Shown piece by piece: positions 26,068 through 37,190 of a stretch of 55,103 nt of DNA (positions are counted from its first letter, which is position 1; each line of letters starts with the position of its first letter). The position numbers and the translations under genes were made by a program. The notes beneath the pieces were generated by a model. It was given only the letters and a program-made list of their open reading frames with translations, was not told where the DNA came from and did no database searches. Source of the DNA: an uncultured Oscillospiraceae bacterium (GTDB taxonomy: Bacteria > Bacillota > Clostridia > Oscillospirales > Acutalibacteraceae); contig CAUGOD010000019.1 of assembly GCA_959601025.1 (NCBI GenBank), positions 1-55,103 of the forward strand, in the 5' to 3' direction.

Positions 26068-26190
26068 TCAGAACGGGAGCCCGTCCGGGTCGTCGTCTTC
26101 CGCTTCGTCCAAATCGTCCCGTTTTCCGTTATAATAATGGTTGGTTGTATTGCCTGAATTGTCGCCGGCATTATTGCCTATGCCGTTTTT
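26068..26190 (-). pseudogene. Orphan SSB-like acidic C-terminal tail
   Basis: Between mutS and mutL a 40-codon open stretch follows an in-frame TGA (26191-26193) and ends with its own TGA. The translation is Asn/Gly-rich, then YYNGKRDDLDEAEDDDPDGLPF, closely resembling the disordered linker and protein-docking tip of single-strand DNA-binding proteins (normally DDD-[IL]-PF). It has no start codon, no SD and no OB-fold coding upstream. I read it as the remnant of a lost ssb-like gene. Programmed frameshifting from the short upstream frame at A6 was considered but looks unlikely. Confidence 0.5.
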
Positions 26191-26242
26191 TCACAGGCGA
26201 GGCCAGGACAGCCATCGATTTTATGGATAACCGTCCTTTTCC

Positions 26243-28861
26243 TCAATACGCGTTGGCCAGCTTGGTCAGCTCGTATAGGGTCTGCATCGCCTCGATCGGG
26301 GTGAGGGTATTCACATCCAGCCCTTTGAGCCGCCGGACCACCTCGCTGTCCCCTGCCGGGAGAAGAGAAAGCTGCCCGTCCTCGCTTTCGAATCGCTCCT
26401 GCGCCGGCGCGCCCCGGCCGCCGGTCTCGATCTCCCCGCTCTCGATCCCCTTCAAAATCTCCTTGGCGCGGGCAACCACCCCATCCGGAATACCGGCGAG
26501 TTTCGCCACCTCGATACCGTAGCTGTCGTCCGCCGGGCCGCGGACGATCCGGCGCAGGAAGGTGATATCGTCCCCCCGCTTCTTGACCGCGATGTTGTAA
26601 TTCTTCACGCAGTCCAGCTCGTTCTCAATCGAGGTCAGCTCGTGGTAATGGGTGGCGAAAAGCGCTTTGGCCCCCACCTTTTTCACCACATACTCCAACA
26701 CCGCGCGGGCAATGCTCATCCCGTCGAAGGTGGAGGTGCCCCGCCCGATCTCGTCGAACACGATCAGGCTTTTCGCCGTCGCGTTTTTGAGGATAGCGGC
26801 GACCTCGCTCATCTCCACCATGAAGGTGGACTGGCCGGAGGCCAGGTCGTCCGACGCGCCCACCCGGGTGAAGATGCTGTCCACAATGCCGATCGTGGCG
26901 CTTTCCGCCGGGACGAAGGAGCCGATCTGAGCCATCAGCGCGATCAGGGCAGTCTGCCGCATGAAGGTGGATTTACCGGCCATGTTTGGCCCGGTGATGA
27001 GCGCCACCCGGTTTTCATGGGAATCCAGCAGGGTATCGTTCGGCACGAAGGGGGCGTCCTGGATCGCCTCCACTACCGGATGGCGGCCGTTTTTAATGAT
27101 GATCTCGCCCTTCATGTCGATGAGAGGGCGGGTGTATTTATTCCGCTGAGCGGTCTCGGCAAAGGAGCAGAGCACATCCAGCCGGGCGACCGCCTGGGCC
27201 GTCGCCTGGATGCGGTGGAGCTCTCCCGCCACCTTCAGCCGCACTTCATTGAAAAGCTGGTATTCCAGCGCGACCACCCGATCCTTCGCGCCGAGGATGC
27301 GGGCCTCCAGCTCCTTGAGCTCCTGCGTGATGTACCGCTCGGCATTGGCGAGGGTCTGCTTGCGGATGTAGGTGTCCGGCACCTCGCCGGTATATGCCTT
27401 CGACACCTCTATGTAATACCCGAATACCCGGTTGTAGCCGACTTTCACGCCCTTGATGCCGGTGCGCTCCTTCTCCTGCGCCTCGATCCGGGCGATCACG
27501 CCCTTACCGTCCGACATTTCGAAACGGAGCTCGTCCACCTCGGCATTGTAGCCCTCCCGGATAATGCCGCCTTCCCGCACCGAGAAGGGCGGGTCGTCCA
27601 CAATCGCGCTTTCGATCAGCTCATAAATATCGGTCAGCGGATCAATGCCGTCCCGCGTTTCGGTGAGCAGAGCGGCCTTCACCTCTCCCATCCGCTCCCG
27701 GATGGGAGTCATGCGCTGAATGGTCTGGGAAAGGGAGCGAAGCTCCCTCCCGTTGGCGCTGCCGTAGACCACCCGGGTCATGATCCGTTCCAGATCGTAG
27801 ATATCCTTCAGGTACTCGATCAGATCCCCCCGCAGCATCGGGTCGTTCACCAGTTCGTCCACCGCGTTGTGCCGGCGGATGATCTGGGCGGGATTGATCA
27901 ACGGCTGCTCGATCCAGTTCCGAATCAGCCGCTTGCCCATCGCGGTTTTGGTGTGATCCAGCACCCAGAGCAGGGTGCCGCGCTTTTCCTTGTTCCGCAG
28001 GGTCTCGGTCAACTCGAGGTTTCGCCGGGCGGTCAGATCCAGCTGCATAAACTGCACGTCGGAATAAATATCCAGGTTGTTGATCCGCTCCAGCCCGTTC
28101 ATCTGGGTGGTATAGAGATAATGCAGCGTGCTGCCCAGCGCACGGATGGCGGAAAACTGGTCGTCCAGCCCCAGCGCCTCGAGCGATTCCTTCCCGAAAT
28201 GCGCGAGGATACGCTCCACCGCGCCGTTGTAATCGAACCCCTCCGGCGCACCGAGCTGCGCCTTCACTCCCAGCCGGTCGTGAAGAAAAGCGGCCACGTC
28301 CTCGTCCCGCAGGGCCGCGTCGTTCACCAGCACCTCGCTCGGGGAAAAACGGCCGAGCTCATTGGTCACTCGCAGAGCGATGTCCTGCCCTGTGATATGG
28401 ATCAGATGAATTTCCCCGGTAGAGCAGTCGGTAAAGCATATCCCGGCATCAGCCGCGCCGTCGCTCAGAAACACCACGGCGAGGTAGTTGTTTTTCCCCT
28501 CGTCCAGCATACTGCCCTCGATGACCGTACCGGGGGTGATGACCCGGATCACATCCCGCTTCACCAGTCCCTGTGCGAGGGCGGGATCCTCCGTCTGCTC
28601 GCAGATGGCGACCTTGTAACCCTTGGCGACCAGACGGGCGATATAGCCCTCGCAGGAATGGAAGGGGACGCCGCACATCGGCGCCCGCTCCTCCTGCCCG
28701 CAGTCCCGGCCGGTAAGGGTCAGTTCCAGTTCCTGCGACGCAAGCTTCGCGTCGTCGAAGAACATTTCATAAAAATCGCCGAGGCGGAAAAAGAGGATGC
28801 AATCCTCATGCTGTGCCTTGATTTCAAAATACTGCTTCATCATCGGCGTGAGTTCCGCCAT
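26243..28861 (-). CDS. mutS: DNA mismatch repair protein MutS
   Basis: 872 residues. Domain I has the mismatch-probing motif LGDFYEMFFDDA (Phe-X-Glu, near residue 32). The connector, core, clamp and ATPase follow, with Walker A GPNMAGKSTFMRQ, Walker B DEIGRGTSTFDG and the signature ATHYHELT. The C-terminal end (GLDVNTLTPIEAMQTLYELTKLA) matches the dimerisation tail. Start ATG at 28861, behind GGAAAGGAAGG; an upstream in-frame start is rejected. It is followed by a 217-nt gap containing the SSB-like remnant, then mutL. Confidence 0.97.
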   Translation of the reverse strand: MAELTPMMKQYFEIKAQHEDCILFFRLGDFYEMFFDDAKLASQELELTLTGRDCGQEERAPMCGVPFHSCEGYIARLVAKGYKVAICEQTEDPALAQGLVKRDVIRVITPGTVIEGSMLDEGKNNYLAVVFLSDGAADAGICFTDCSTGEIHLIHITGQDIALRVTNELGRFSPSEVLVNDAALRDEDVAAFLHDRLGVKAQLGAPEGFDYNGAVERILAHFGKESLEALGLDDQFSAIRALGSTLHYLYTTQMNGLERINNLDIYSDVQFMQLDLTARRNLELTETLRNKEKRGTLLWVLDHTKTAMGKRLIRNWIEQPLINPAQIIRRHNAVDELVNDPMLRGDLIEYLKDIYDLERIMTRVVYGSANGRELRSLSQTIQRMTPIRERMGEVKAALLTETRDGIDPLTDIYELIESAIVDDPPFSVREGGIIREGYNAEVDELRFEMSDGKGVIARIEAQEKERTGIKGVKVGYNRVFGYYIEVSKAYTGEVPDTYIRKQTLANAERYITQELKELEARILGAKDRVVALEYQLFNEVRLKVAGELHRIQATAQAVARLDVLCSFAETAQRNKYTRPLIDMKGEIIIKNGRHPVVEAIQDAPFVPNDTLLDSHENRVALITGPNMAGKSTFMRQTALIALMAQIGSFVPAESATIGIVDSIFTRVGASDDLASGQSTFMVEMSEVAAILKNATAKSLIVFDEIGRGTSTFDGMSIARAVLEYVVKKVGAKALFATHYHELTSIENELDCVKNYNIAVKKRGDDITFLRRIVRGPADDSYGIEVAKLAGIPDGVVARAKEILKGIESGEIETGGRGAPAQERFESEDGQLSLLPAGDSEVVRRLKGLDVNTLTPIEAMQTLYELTKLANAY

Positions 28862-29042
28862 GGCGACCTTCCTTTCCCCTCGCGTCGTTTTCACGAGTTC
28901 AATGCCAACGCTTGTTTACAACGCGATTGGAAATGCCTGTCGGCATTTCCCCCGCGTTTTTCTTTTTCCAGGCCGCTGTAACGAGTTTGATACCGGTTTT
29001 CTAGCGGCGCACGGTGGATTTTGCTCCAAAAACAAAGCCCCA

Positions 29043-29453
29043 TCAATGGCAGCCCGCGCAACCGGAGCAGTTTCCGCCGCAGCTGGGAGTCTCGTCGATG
29101 CTGTCGGGGTCCTGCCCCTGCGCGGAGAGGGTGACAATGGTCGCCACGCCGCTCACCACCGCGTCCAGCTCCTGCTTGGCGGCCTGGTACGCCTGCATGT
29201 GCTCGTTCGCCATCAGCCGGGCATAGACGTCTCGGATTTCGCCGTCCAGCGTCTGGAGCTTCTCGTTGTCCTTTTCCTCCTTGCTCATCTCCTGGTTGAG
29301 AGCGATGCGCTTGAGGTTGAACTCGCCGATCAGCTCCTGCAGCTCGGCGTCCTCGTCAGCCGCCGCCTGCGCCAGCTGGGTGCGGACAAATCGCTCGTCG
29401 TTCTGCAGTTCCCGCCCGATGGAGCGCGCCATTTCAATAATCGTGTCTTTCAT
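29043..29453 (-). CDS. ymcA: YlbF/YmcA (Ric) family protein with Cys tail
   Basis: 136 residues, mostly helical DUF964 domain (about 1-105). In Bacillus, YmcA (RicA) lies between miaB and mutS, exactly the position here, so YmcA is the best name. YmcA, YlbF and YaaT form a complex that carries iron-sulfur clusters, works with RNase Y and promotes Spo0A phosphorylation. The C-terminus ends CGGNCSGCAGCH with four cysteines (125, 129, 132, 135), suited to Fe-S or metal binding. Start ATG at 29453 with GGAG upstream; ATGs at 29465 and 29474 are alternatives. CotE, present there in Bacillus, is absent. Confidence 0.7.
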   Translation of the reverse strand: MKDTIIEMARSIGRELQNDERFVRTQLAQAAADEDAELQELIGEFNLKRIALNQEMSKEEKDNEKLQTLDGEIRDVYARLMANEHMQAYQAAKQELDAVVSGVATIVTLSAQGQDPDSIDETPSCGGNCSGCAGCH

Positions 29454-29651
29454 AATAATCTCCATAATCTCCATTCCTTATTGAATTTGAAACGGTTTCG
29501 GCCAATGGTCACAATTGCCACAGCGCTTTTGCGGCAAAGAATCAAATTCCGACGTGAAAAGGGCTGAAAAATCGTATTTTTCACGCGAAAATCCTGACCT
29601 TCCGTTTTTATCCTAGTATACTCAGAATTCCTAAAATTGTTCGCAAAGGCC

Positions 29652-31082
29652 TTAAAGAACGGCGGTAATCCGTCCGTACAGAACCCAGCTGCGGGCATCG
29701 GTGATTTCCACATCAGCCCGGCGGCCGACCAGCGCGGGGTCGCCCTCCACCCGCACCACGATGTTTTCGGGCAGCCGCGCTTCAAGCCGTCCGCCCTCCC
29801 CCGCTTCGAGCAGGGCGCGGCGGGTCTGGCCCACCATCGCCGCCGACTGGACGGCAGCGATTTCCTCCTGTGCGGCAGTCATCTCCCGGAACCAGGCGGA
29901 CTTTTCCTCCGCCGGGACGGGATCGTCCATTTTCGCGGCGGGCGTTCCCTCCCGCGGGGAGAAGAGGAAGGTGAACAGAGAGGTAAAGCCCACCTCCCGG
30001 ATCAGGGACAGGGTCTGCTCAAAATCCTCCCGCGTCTCGCCGGGGAAGCCCACGATCACGTCGCTGGTAAAGGAGATGCCCGGCACAACGCGGCGGGCGT
30101 AGGCGATCAGCTCCAGATACTGCTCCCGTGTATAGCCGCGGTTCATCGCCTTCAGCACCCGGTTGCTCCCCGACTGAAAGGGAAGGTGAAAATGGCGGGA
30201 TACCTTTTCGCATTCGGCAATGGTATCGAACAGGCGGGGCGTCGCGTCTTTGGGATGGGATGTCATGAAGCGGATCAGGAAATCCCCTTCAATGGCGTTG
30301 ATCCGGCGGAGAAGCTCAGGAAAATCCACCCCGTGCGTCTCACCCCGGCCGTAGGAATTGACGTTTTGCCCAAGGAGAGTAATCTCCTTATAACCCTCCC
30401 GCACCAGCTCGCACGCTTCTTCCACCACCCGGTCGGGGTCGCGGCTGCGCTCCCGGCCCCGGACGTAGGGAACGATGCAGTAGGTGCAGAAATTGTTGCA
30501 GCCGTACATGATCGGCAGCCACGCCTTGAATTTTCCGTCCCGGTGGACCGGGATGTCTTCCGCGATCACGCCGTCCTCCTCCGGCCGCTCAATGACCCGG
30601 CCTTCGGTCAGGGCGTTGTACAGCAGCTCAGGGAAGCGGTAGAGCACATGGGTACCGAACACCAGCCCGACAAAGGGATAGCTTTTCCGCAGCCGCTCGG
30701 CCACATGCTCCTGCTGCACCATACAGCCGCACAGACCGATCAGCACGCCCGGACGGCGGCGCTTGAGCGCCTTCAGCGCGCCGACGTTGCCGAATACCCG
30801 ATCCTCCGCATGCTCCCGCACCGCGCAGGTGTTGAACAGGATCACGTCCGCCCGCTCCGGTTCCTCGGTAAAGCCGAAGCCCATCGCGGCGAGCAGACCC
30901 TTGATATGCTCGGAATCGGAGACGTTCTGCTGGCAGCCGTAGGTACGCACGCAAGCCAGCGGCGCGCCATATTCCCCGCCGCTTCGGCGGGCGGCATAGT
31001 AAGCGCGCACTTTTTCGCCATATTCCCGCTGGAGCGCCTGCTCCTGTGGGGTAACGATTCGGATTTTCGACGTTTTAGACAT
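29652..31082 (-). CDS. miaB: tRNA-2-methylthio-N6-dimethylallyladenosine synthase
   Basis: 476 residues. An N-terminal MTTase domain with three cluster cysteines (VRTYGCQQN, FNTCAVREHAE, LCGCMVQQE). Radical-SAM CxxxCxxC is YGCNNFCTYCIVPYVRGRERSR. The C-terminal TRAM domain ends the protein. It adds methylthio to i6A37 made by MiaA. ATG at 31082 (GGAAAGG upstream); the in-frame TTG at 31106 is an alternative. Own promoter at 31188-31216. An unassigned 198-nt gap separates it from ymcA. Confidence 0.96.
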   Translation of the reverse strand: MSKTSKIRIVTPQEQALQREYGEKVRAYYAARRSGGEYGAPLACVRTYGCQQNVSDSEHIKGLLAAMGFGFTEEPERADVILFNTCAVREHAEDRVFGNVGALKALKRRRPGVLIGLCGCMVQQEHVAERLRKSYPFVGLVFGTHVLYRFPELLYNALTEGRVIERPEEDGVIAEDIPVHRDGKFKAWLPIMYGCNNFCTYCIVPYVRGRERSRDPDRVVEEACELVREGYKEITLLGQNVNSYGRGETHGVDFPELLRRINAIEGDFLIRFMTSHPKDATPRLFDTIAECEKVSRHFHLPFQSGSNRVLKAMNRGYTREQYLELIAYARRVVPGISFTSDVIVGFPGETREDFEQTLSLIREVGFTSLFTFLFSPREGTPAAKMDDPVPAEEKSAWFREMTAAQEEIAAVQSAAMVGQTRRALLEAGEGGRLEARLPENIVVRVEGDPALVGRRADVEITDARSWVLYGRITAVL

Positions 31083-31187
31083 GGATGAAAGGTTCCTTTC
31101 CGCCAAAAAGCCTGCCGCGTAAGGCGGACCGTCTTTCCGGCACTGCCATGCGTTCCCCTATCTTGAAACAGGAGCCACGACGAAACC

Positions 31188-31216
31188 AGTATACCAAAAA
31201 ACGACGGTTTTTTCAA
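31188..31216 (-). promoter_or_regulatory. Promoter of the miaB operon
   Basis: Minus strand: TTGAAA (31216-31211), 17 nt, TATACT (31193-31188) with TGG before it. The T6 run of the preceding Rrf2 terminator lies within the spacer. Confidence 0.7.
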
Positions 31217-31230
31217 CCGCCAATCCGTCG
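31196..31230 (-). terminator. Terminator after the Rrf2 gene
   Basis: Minus strand: CGACGG pairs with CCGTCG (31230-31225/31207-31202), directly followed by T6 (31201-31196). The loop is long, and a smaller 5-bp stem can form inside. A second GC hairpin at 31261-31290 followed by GTTTTC lies closer to the gene. Overlaps the miaB promoter. Confidence 0.55.
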
Positions 31231-31297
31231 GTTAATCAGGCCTCGCCCTGACACGAAAACGGCGGCCGCCCCGGTAGGGGCAGACCGCCGGATTATG

Positions 31298-31699
31298 TCA
31301 CTTTGCCGCCAACGTATCGAAGGTTACCTCATCCAGCTTCTTCACCACCAGCTGTGTCACCTCGTCAAAGACCGAATGGAAGGGACAGGCGTTCACCGTC
31401 GAACAGTTGCAGTCGTATTCCCCGTCCACACAGCGGCTGAAGCGGTACGGCCCCTCCACCGCCTCGATCACTTGGCGCAGCGTGATTTCCTTCGGCTCCT
31501 TTGCCAGAACGTATCCGCCCCGCGCCCCCTTATAGGATCGGACGATTTCCGCCGCCACCAGCTTCCGCATGATTTTCAGCGTGAAGCGGAGGGATACGCA
31601 GGTGCTGTCCGCAATAGTCTGCGCGTCCAGCCGGTCGGCAGCCAGGGCCAGGCAACGCACGATACGCACCGCATAATCGGATTCCAGATTGATATGCAC
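31298..31699 (-). CDS. Rrf2 family transcriptional regulator
   Basis: 133 residues. Winged HTH (about 1-65, with the KGARGGYVLAK wing typical of Rrf2). The C-terminal part has cysteines 90, 97, 99 and 105 (C-x6-C-x-C-x5-C), consistent with an iron-sulfur cluster as in IscR/NsrR-like sensors. No isc/suf or nitric-oxide genes adjoin, so the signal is open. It begins 42 nt after rpoD and probably shares its transcript, an unusual companion for the primary sigma factor gene. Confidence 0.88.
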   Translation of the reverse strand: MHINLESDYAVRIVRCLALAADRLDAQTIADSTCVSLRFTLKIMRKLVAAEIVRSYKGARGGYVLAKEPKEITLRQVIEAVEGPYRFSRCVDGEYDCNCSTVNACPFHSVFDEVTQLVVKKLDEVTFDTLAAK

Positions 31700-31741
31700 G
31701 GGCCGCCGCCCTCCTTTCCGTTTACCGCCTTTCGGCCGTCC

Positions 31742-32989
<1,248 letters not shown>

Positions 32990-33085
32990 TGATATTCCTC
33001 TTCCTTTGTTACGGATATGCCGGAGACCGGCGGATTTACCCTGTCCTGTGATTTTTCATCGCTGCCTTTGCGCGCCCTGTTCTTT

Positions 33086-34849
<1,764 letters not shown>

Positions 34850-34966
34850 GGCGAAGCCTCCTTTCCGGCGGGCGGCCGTCCGCCGCGGAAAGCCGCCGCC
34901 CCATTCGATGCGGGAAATTGGAAAAGATATTCTTTAGGCATAATCGATATAGTATGTGTAAAGAGC

Positions 34967-34983
34967 GCGGGCTTCATTCCCGC
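34967..34983 (-). terminator. Possible terminator of the dGTPase gene
   Basis: A 5-bp GC stem (34967-34971/34979-34983), then GCTCTTT on the minus strand, 15 nt past the stop. Short and weak. Confidence 0.3.
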
Positions 34984-34997
34984 CCTCTCCGGGCCTC

Positions 34998-36002
34998 TTA
35001 CAGCGTCTTGACCCGCCATTCCCGGGGGATGAACAGCTCGTGATAAATTTCCAGCGCGTAATTATCGGTCATCCCCGCAATGTAATCGCATACCGCCCGG
35101 CTGACGCCCTCGCTCTCCCGGATGCCGCGGTATTCCTCCGGCAGGCGGTGGGGATGGGCGGTGAAATACTCGAACATCCGGCGGATCAGCCCGTCCACCT
35201 TGGCTTCCTCTCCCTTGGCGACGGGATTACGGTATACCGCTTCGAACATGAACTCGTGCAGACGGCGGAAATACCCTTCCGTCTCCTCATCCATCCCGAT
35301 ATCGTCCCCGCTGTTTTCCACAATGGCGGTCACCAGGGTGTCGATCCGGGTGGTGCGGCGATCGCCGAGGGCCGCGCGGATATCGGCCGGCACGTCGGTT
35401 TCCTTCAGAACGCCGGCGCGTACCGCGTCATCGATATCGTGATTTATGTATGCCACCCGGTCGGCCAGCCGGACGATGCGGCCCTCCAGCGTCGCGGCCT
35501 GCTTCCCCGACGTATGGCGGAGAATGCCGTCCCGCACCTCCCACGTCAGGTTGAGGCCGCGGCCGTCGTTTTCCAGCCGCTCCACCACCCGAACGCTCTG
35601 CTCATAGTGGCGGAAGCCGCCCTCCATCATCTCGTTCAGGGCGCGCTCCCCCGCGTGGCCAAAGGGGGTGTGCCCGAGATCGTGACCGAGGGATATCGCT
35701 TCGGTTAAATCCTCGTTCAGCCGCAGGGCCCGCGCGATGGTTCGGGCAATCTGGGACACTTCCAGCGTATGGGTCAGCCGGGTGCGGTAATGATCCCCTT
35801 CCGGGGAAAGGAACACCTGCGTCTTGTGCTTAAGCCGGCGGAAGGCCTTGCAGTGGAGAATACGGTCGCGATCCCGCTGAAAATCGGTGCGGTAGGCGCA
35901 CGGCTCCTCCGCCCGTTCCCGTCCCCGGCTTTGCGCGGAAAAGGCCGCGCGGGGAACCAAAAGCTGCGTTTCGAATCCTTCCGTCCGTTCGCGGATCGTC
36001 AT
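34998..36002 (-). CDS. Deoxyguanosinetriphosphate triphosphohydrolase-like protein
   Basis: 334 residues of the HD-domain dGTPase family. It hydrolyses dNTP to deoxynucleoside and triphosphate. The FRRLKHKTQVF segment, the metal-binding HTLEVSQIARTIAR and GHDLGHTPFGHAGE motifs and a later YINHDIDDAVRAG aspartate are in place. Short class, lacking the insertions of E. coli Dgt. Start ATG at 36002, behind AAAAGGGGTGG; an in-frame ATG at 36116 would add 38 atypical residues. Its 5' region contains a terminator-like structure (36203-36281), so attenuation is possible. dnaG is next downstream. Confidence 0.88.
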   Translation of the reverse strand: MTIRERTEGFETQLLVPRAAFSAQSRGRERAEEPCAYRTDFQRDRDRILHCKAFRRLKHKTQVFLSPEGDHYRTRLTHTLEVSQIARTIARALRLNEDLTEAISLGHDLGHTPFGHAGERALNEMMEGGFRHYEQSVRVVERLENDGRGLNLTWEVRDGILRHTSGKQAATLEGRIVRLADRVAYINHDIDDAVRAGVLKETDVPADIRAALGDRRTTRIDTLVTAIVENSGDDIGMDEETEGYFRRLHEFMFEAVYRNPVAKGEEAKVDGLIRRMFEYFTAHPHRLPEEYRGIRESEGVSRAVCDYIAGMTDNYALEIYHELFIPREWRVKTL

Positions 36003-36489
36003 ATCGGCCACCCCTTTTCCCTTGTCGCAAGCGGCCCCGCATGGCGCCGGAGCCGCTCCTGTCCCTTCGTACCGGCTCTGCCGGCCGTACCCGCCGTCCT
36101 TCCCCTGCTTTTTCATTTCGCGCTGCCTGCCGCGTTTCGCGGGGAGTCCCGCCGGGTCTCATCATTTCCTATGCGGCTTCCCCCCTCCATATTCGCCACG
36201 TGAAAAAACGCCGGGCTGGAGGAAAAGGCCGTCGTTTCCCTGAGAGCTTGTCCTTTTTGTACCTCCAGCCCTCTCCGGCCCCTTCATCTATACTATACGC
36301 GTTTTGTATGTCTTTTTCCTTCCCATTCGTCAAAGTTTTTCCCGCTTTCCTCAAAAACAGGCGAAAACAACAAAAGAGAAGGATTCCCAGCGATATTTTT
36401 GCCGGACACATCCGAATTCTGTCCTGCGGCCGTGAGAGCCTGCGCCGGATTCCGGGACGGTCTGCGAAAAGGATGCCCGCGTTACGGCT
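36003..36489. other. 487-nt intergenic region before the dGTPase
   Basis: No gene with family resemblance or a fitting SD on either strand. On the minus strand it holds a TATAGT -10-like box (rc at about 36291-36296) without a good -35, the terminator-like structure at 36203-36281, and about 200 nt of leader before the dGTPase. The remaining bases show nothing recognisable. Confidence 0.5.
36203..36281 (-). promoter_or_regulatory. Structured leader with intrinsic terminator upstream of dGTPase
   Basis: Minus strand: a perfect 10-bp stem (36271-36262 with 36222-36213), an inner 6-bp stem after a TGTA bulge (36257-36252 with 36228-36223) and a 23-nt apical loop. The stem can extend by GCCG/CGGC across a 5-nt bulge. 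It runs into G then T6 (36208-36203). It lies 201 nt before the dGTPase start and 209 nt after the upstream HAD gene. Either a late terminator of that gene or a leader attenuator; no known riboswitch class recognised. Confidence 0.55.
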
Positions 36490-37149
36490 TTACAGCAATC
36501 CTCTTTTTTGTAAAAGACCGGGAACCTGCGCCAGACTGTCGAGTTTTGCAAAAAGAAGGGCGGAAATTTCCTCATCCGGCTGCCAAAGATCCGGAATCAT
36601 CACCGTCCGGCATCCGGCGCGGTGCGCCGAAAGCAGGCCGTTGCGGGAATCCTCCAGCGCCAGACAGTCCGCCGGCGGGACACCCAGCCGGGCGCAGGCG
36701 GTCCGATAGATTTCCGGATCGGGTTTGGAATGCTTCACCCGGTCGCCGCCCAGAACCAAATCGAAGAAGCGGCCTATCCCCGCGCTCTCCAAAAGCCAGC
36801 GCACCTTCTCCTCCGGAGTGGAGGATACGACAGCAGCGCGGATATTCCGCTCTTTCAAAAAAGTGAGCAGCCCGGTCAGACCCGGTTTGACCGGAACCGG
36901 ATTTTCCGCATAAAACCGGTCGTAGAATTCCTCCAGGCAGATATCCAGCTTTTGCTCGTCATACCGGCCGCCGAATTTCTCCGCCCACAGCCGGTGCCAC
37001 GCCGGCCTGCTGAGTCCCAGCGCCGTGAGCGCCAGATAGCCGGCCTTTCCTACCCCCAGCTGTTCCCCCGCGTAATCCCATGCCCGAATGCTGAGCCGCT
37101 CGGTGTCGAACATCAGGCCGTCCATATCGAACAAAACTGCCTGGATCAT
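36490..37149 (-). CDS. HAD family phosphatase (beta-phosphoglucomutase-like)
   Basis: 219 residues of HAD subfamily IA with a helical cap. Motif I is VLFDMDGLMFDTERLS at residue 4 onward, motif II is AAVVSSTPEEKV, the HSKPDPEIY lysine block is motif III, and ALEDSRNGLLSA is motif IV. Likely acts on a small phosphorylated metabolite or sugar phosphate; the exact substrate is unknown. AGGAGG lies before ATG at 37149. It is 41 nt downstream of YigZ. Confidence 0.87.
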   Translation of the reverse strand: MIQAVLFDMDGLMFDTERLSIRAWDYAGEQLGVGKAGYLALTALGLSRPAWHRLWAEKFGGRYDEQKLDICLEEFYDRFYAENPVPVKPGLTGLLTFLKERNIRAAVVSSTPEEKVRWLLESAGIGRFFDLVLGGDRVKHSKPDPEIYRTACARLGVPPADCLALEDSRNGLLSAHRAGCRTVMIPDLWQPDEEISALLFAKLDSLAQVPGLLQKRGLL

Positions 37150-37190
37150 GGAATCGCTTCCTCCTATTCCTTGAGTTGCCCGTCATTCCG

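Noticed and set aside
26190..26235. Programmed frameshift at the A6 run joining a 14-codon frame to the SSB-like tail
   Set aside because: The needed shift is +1, not the -1 favoured by A-rich slippery sites, and the upstream frame has no SSB-like content.
26642..28981. A 779-codon open frame on the plus strand opposite mutS
   Set aside because: It mirrors mutS codon structure in a GC-rich genome; the translation is His/Gln/Arg/Gly-rich without family motifs, and mutS on the other strand is unambiguous. The same holds for other long antisense frames opposite dnaG, rpoD, mutL and miaB.
36169..36411. An 80-codon minus-strand frame upstream of the dGTPase
   Set aside because: It runs through the terminator structure, has no SD and no recognisable domain.
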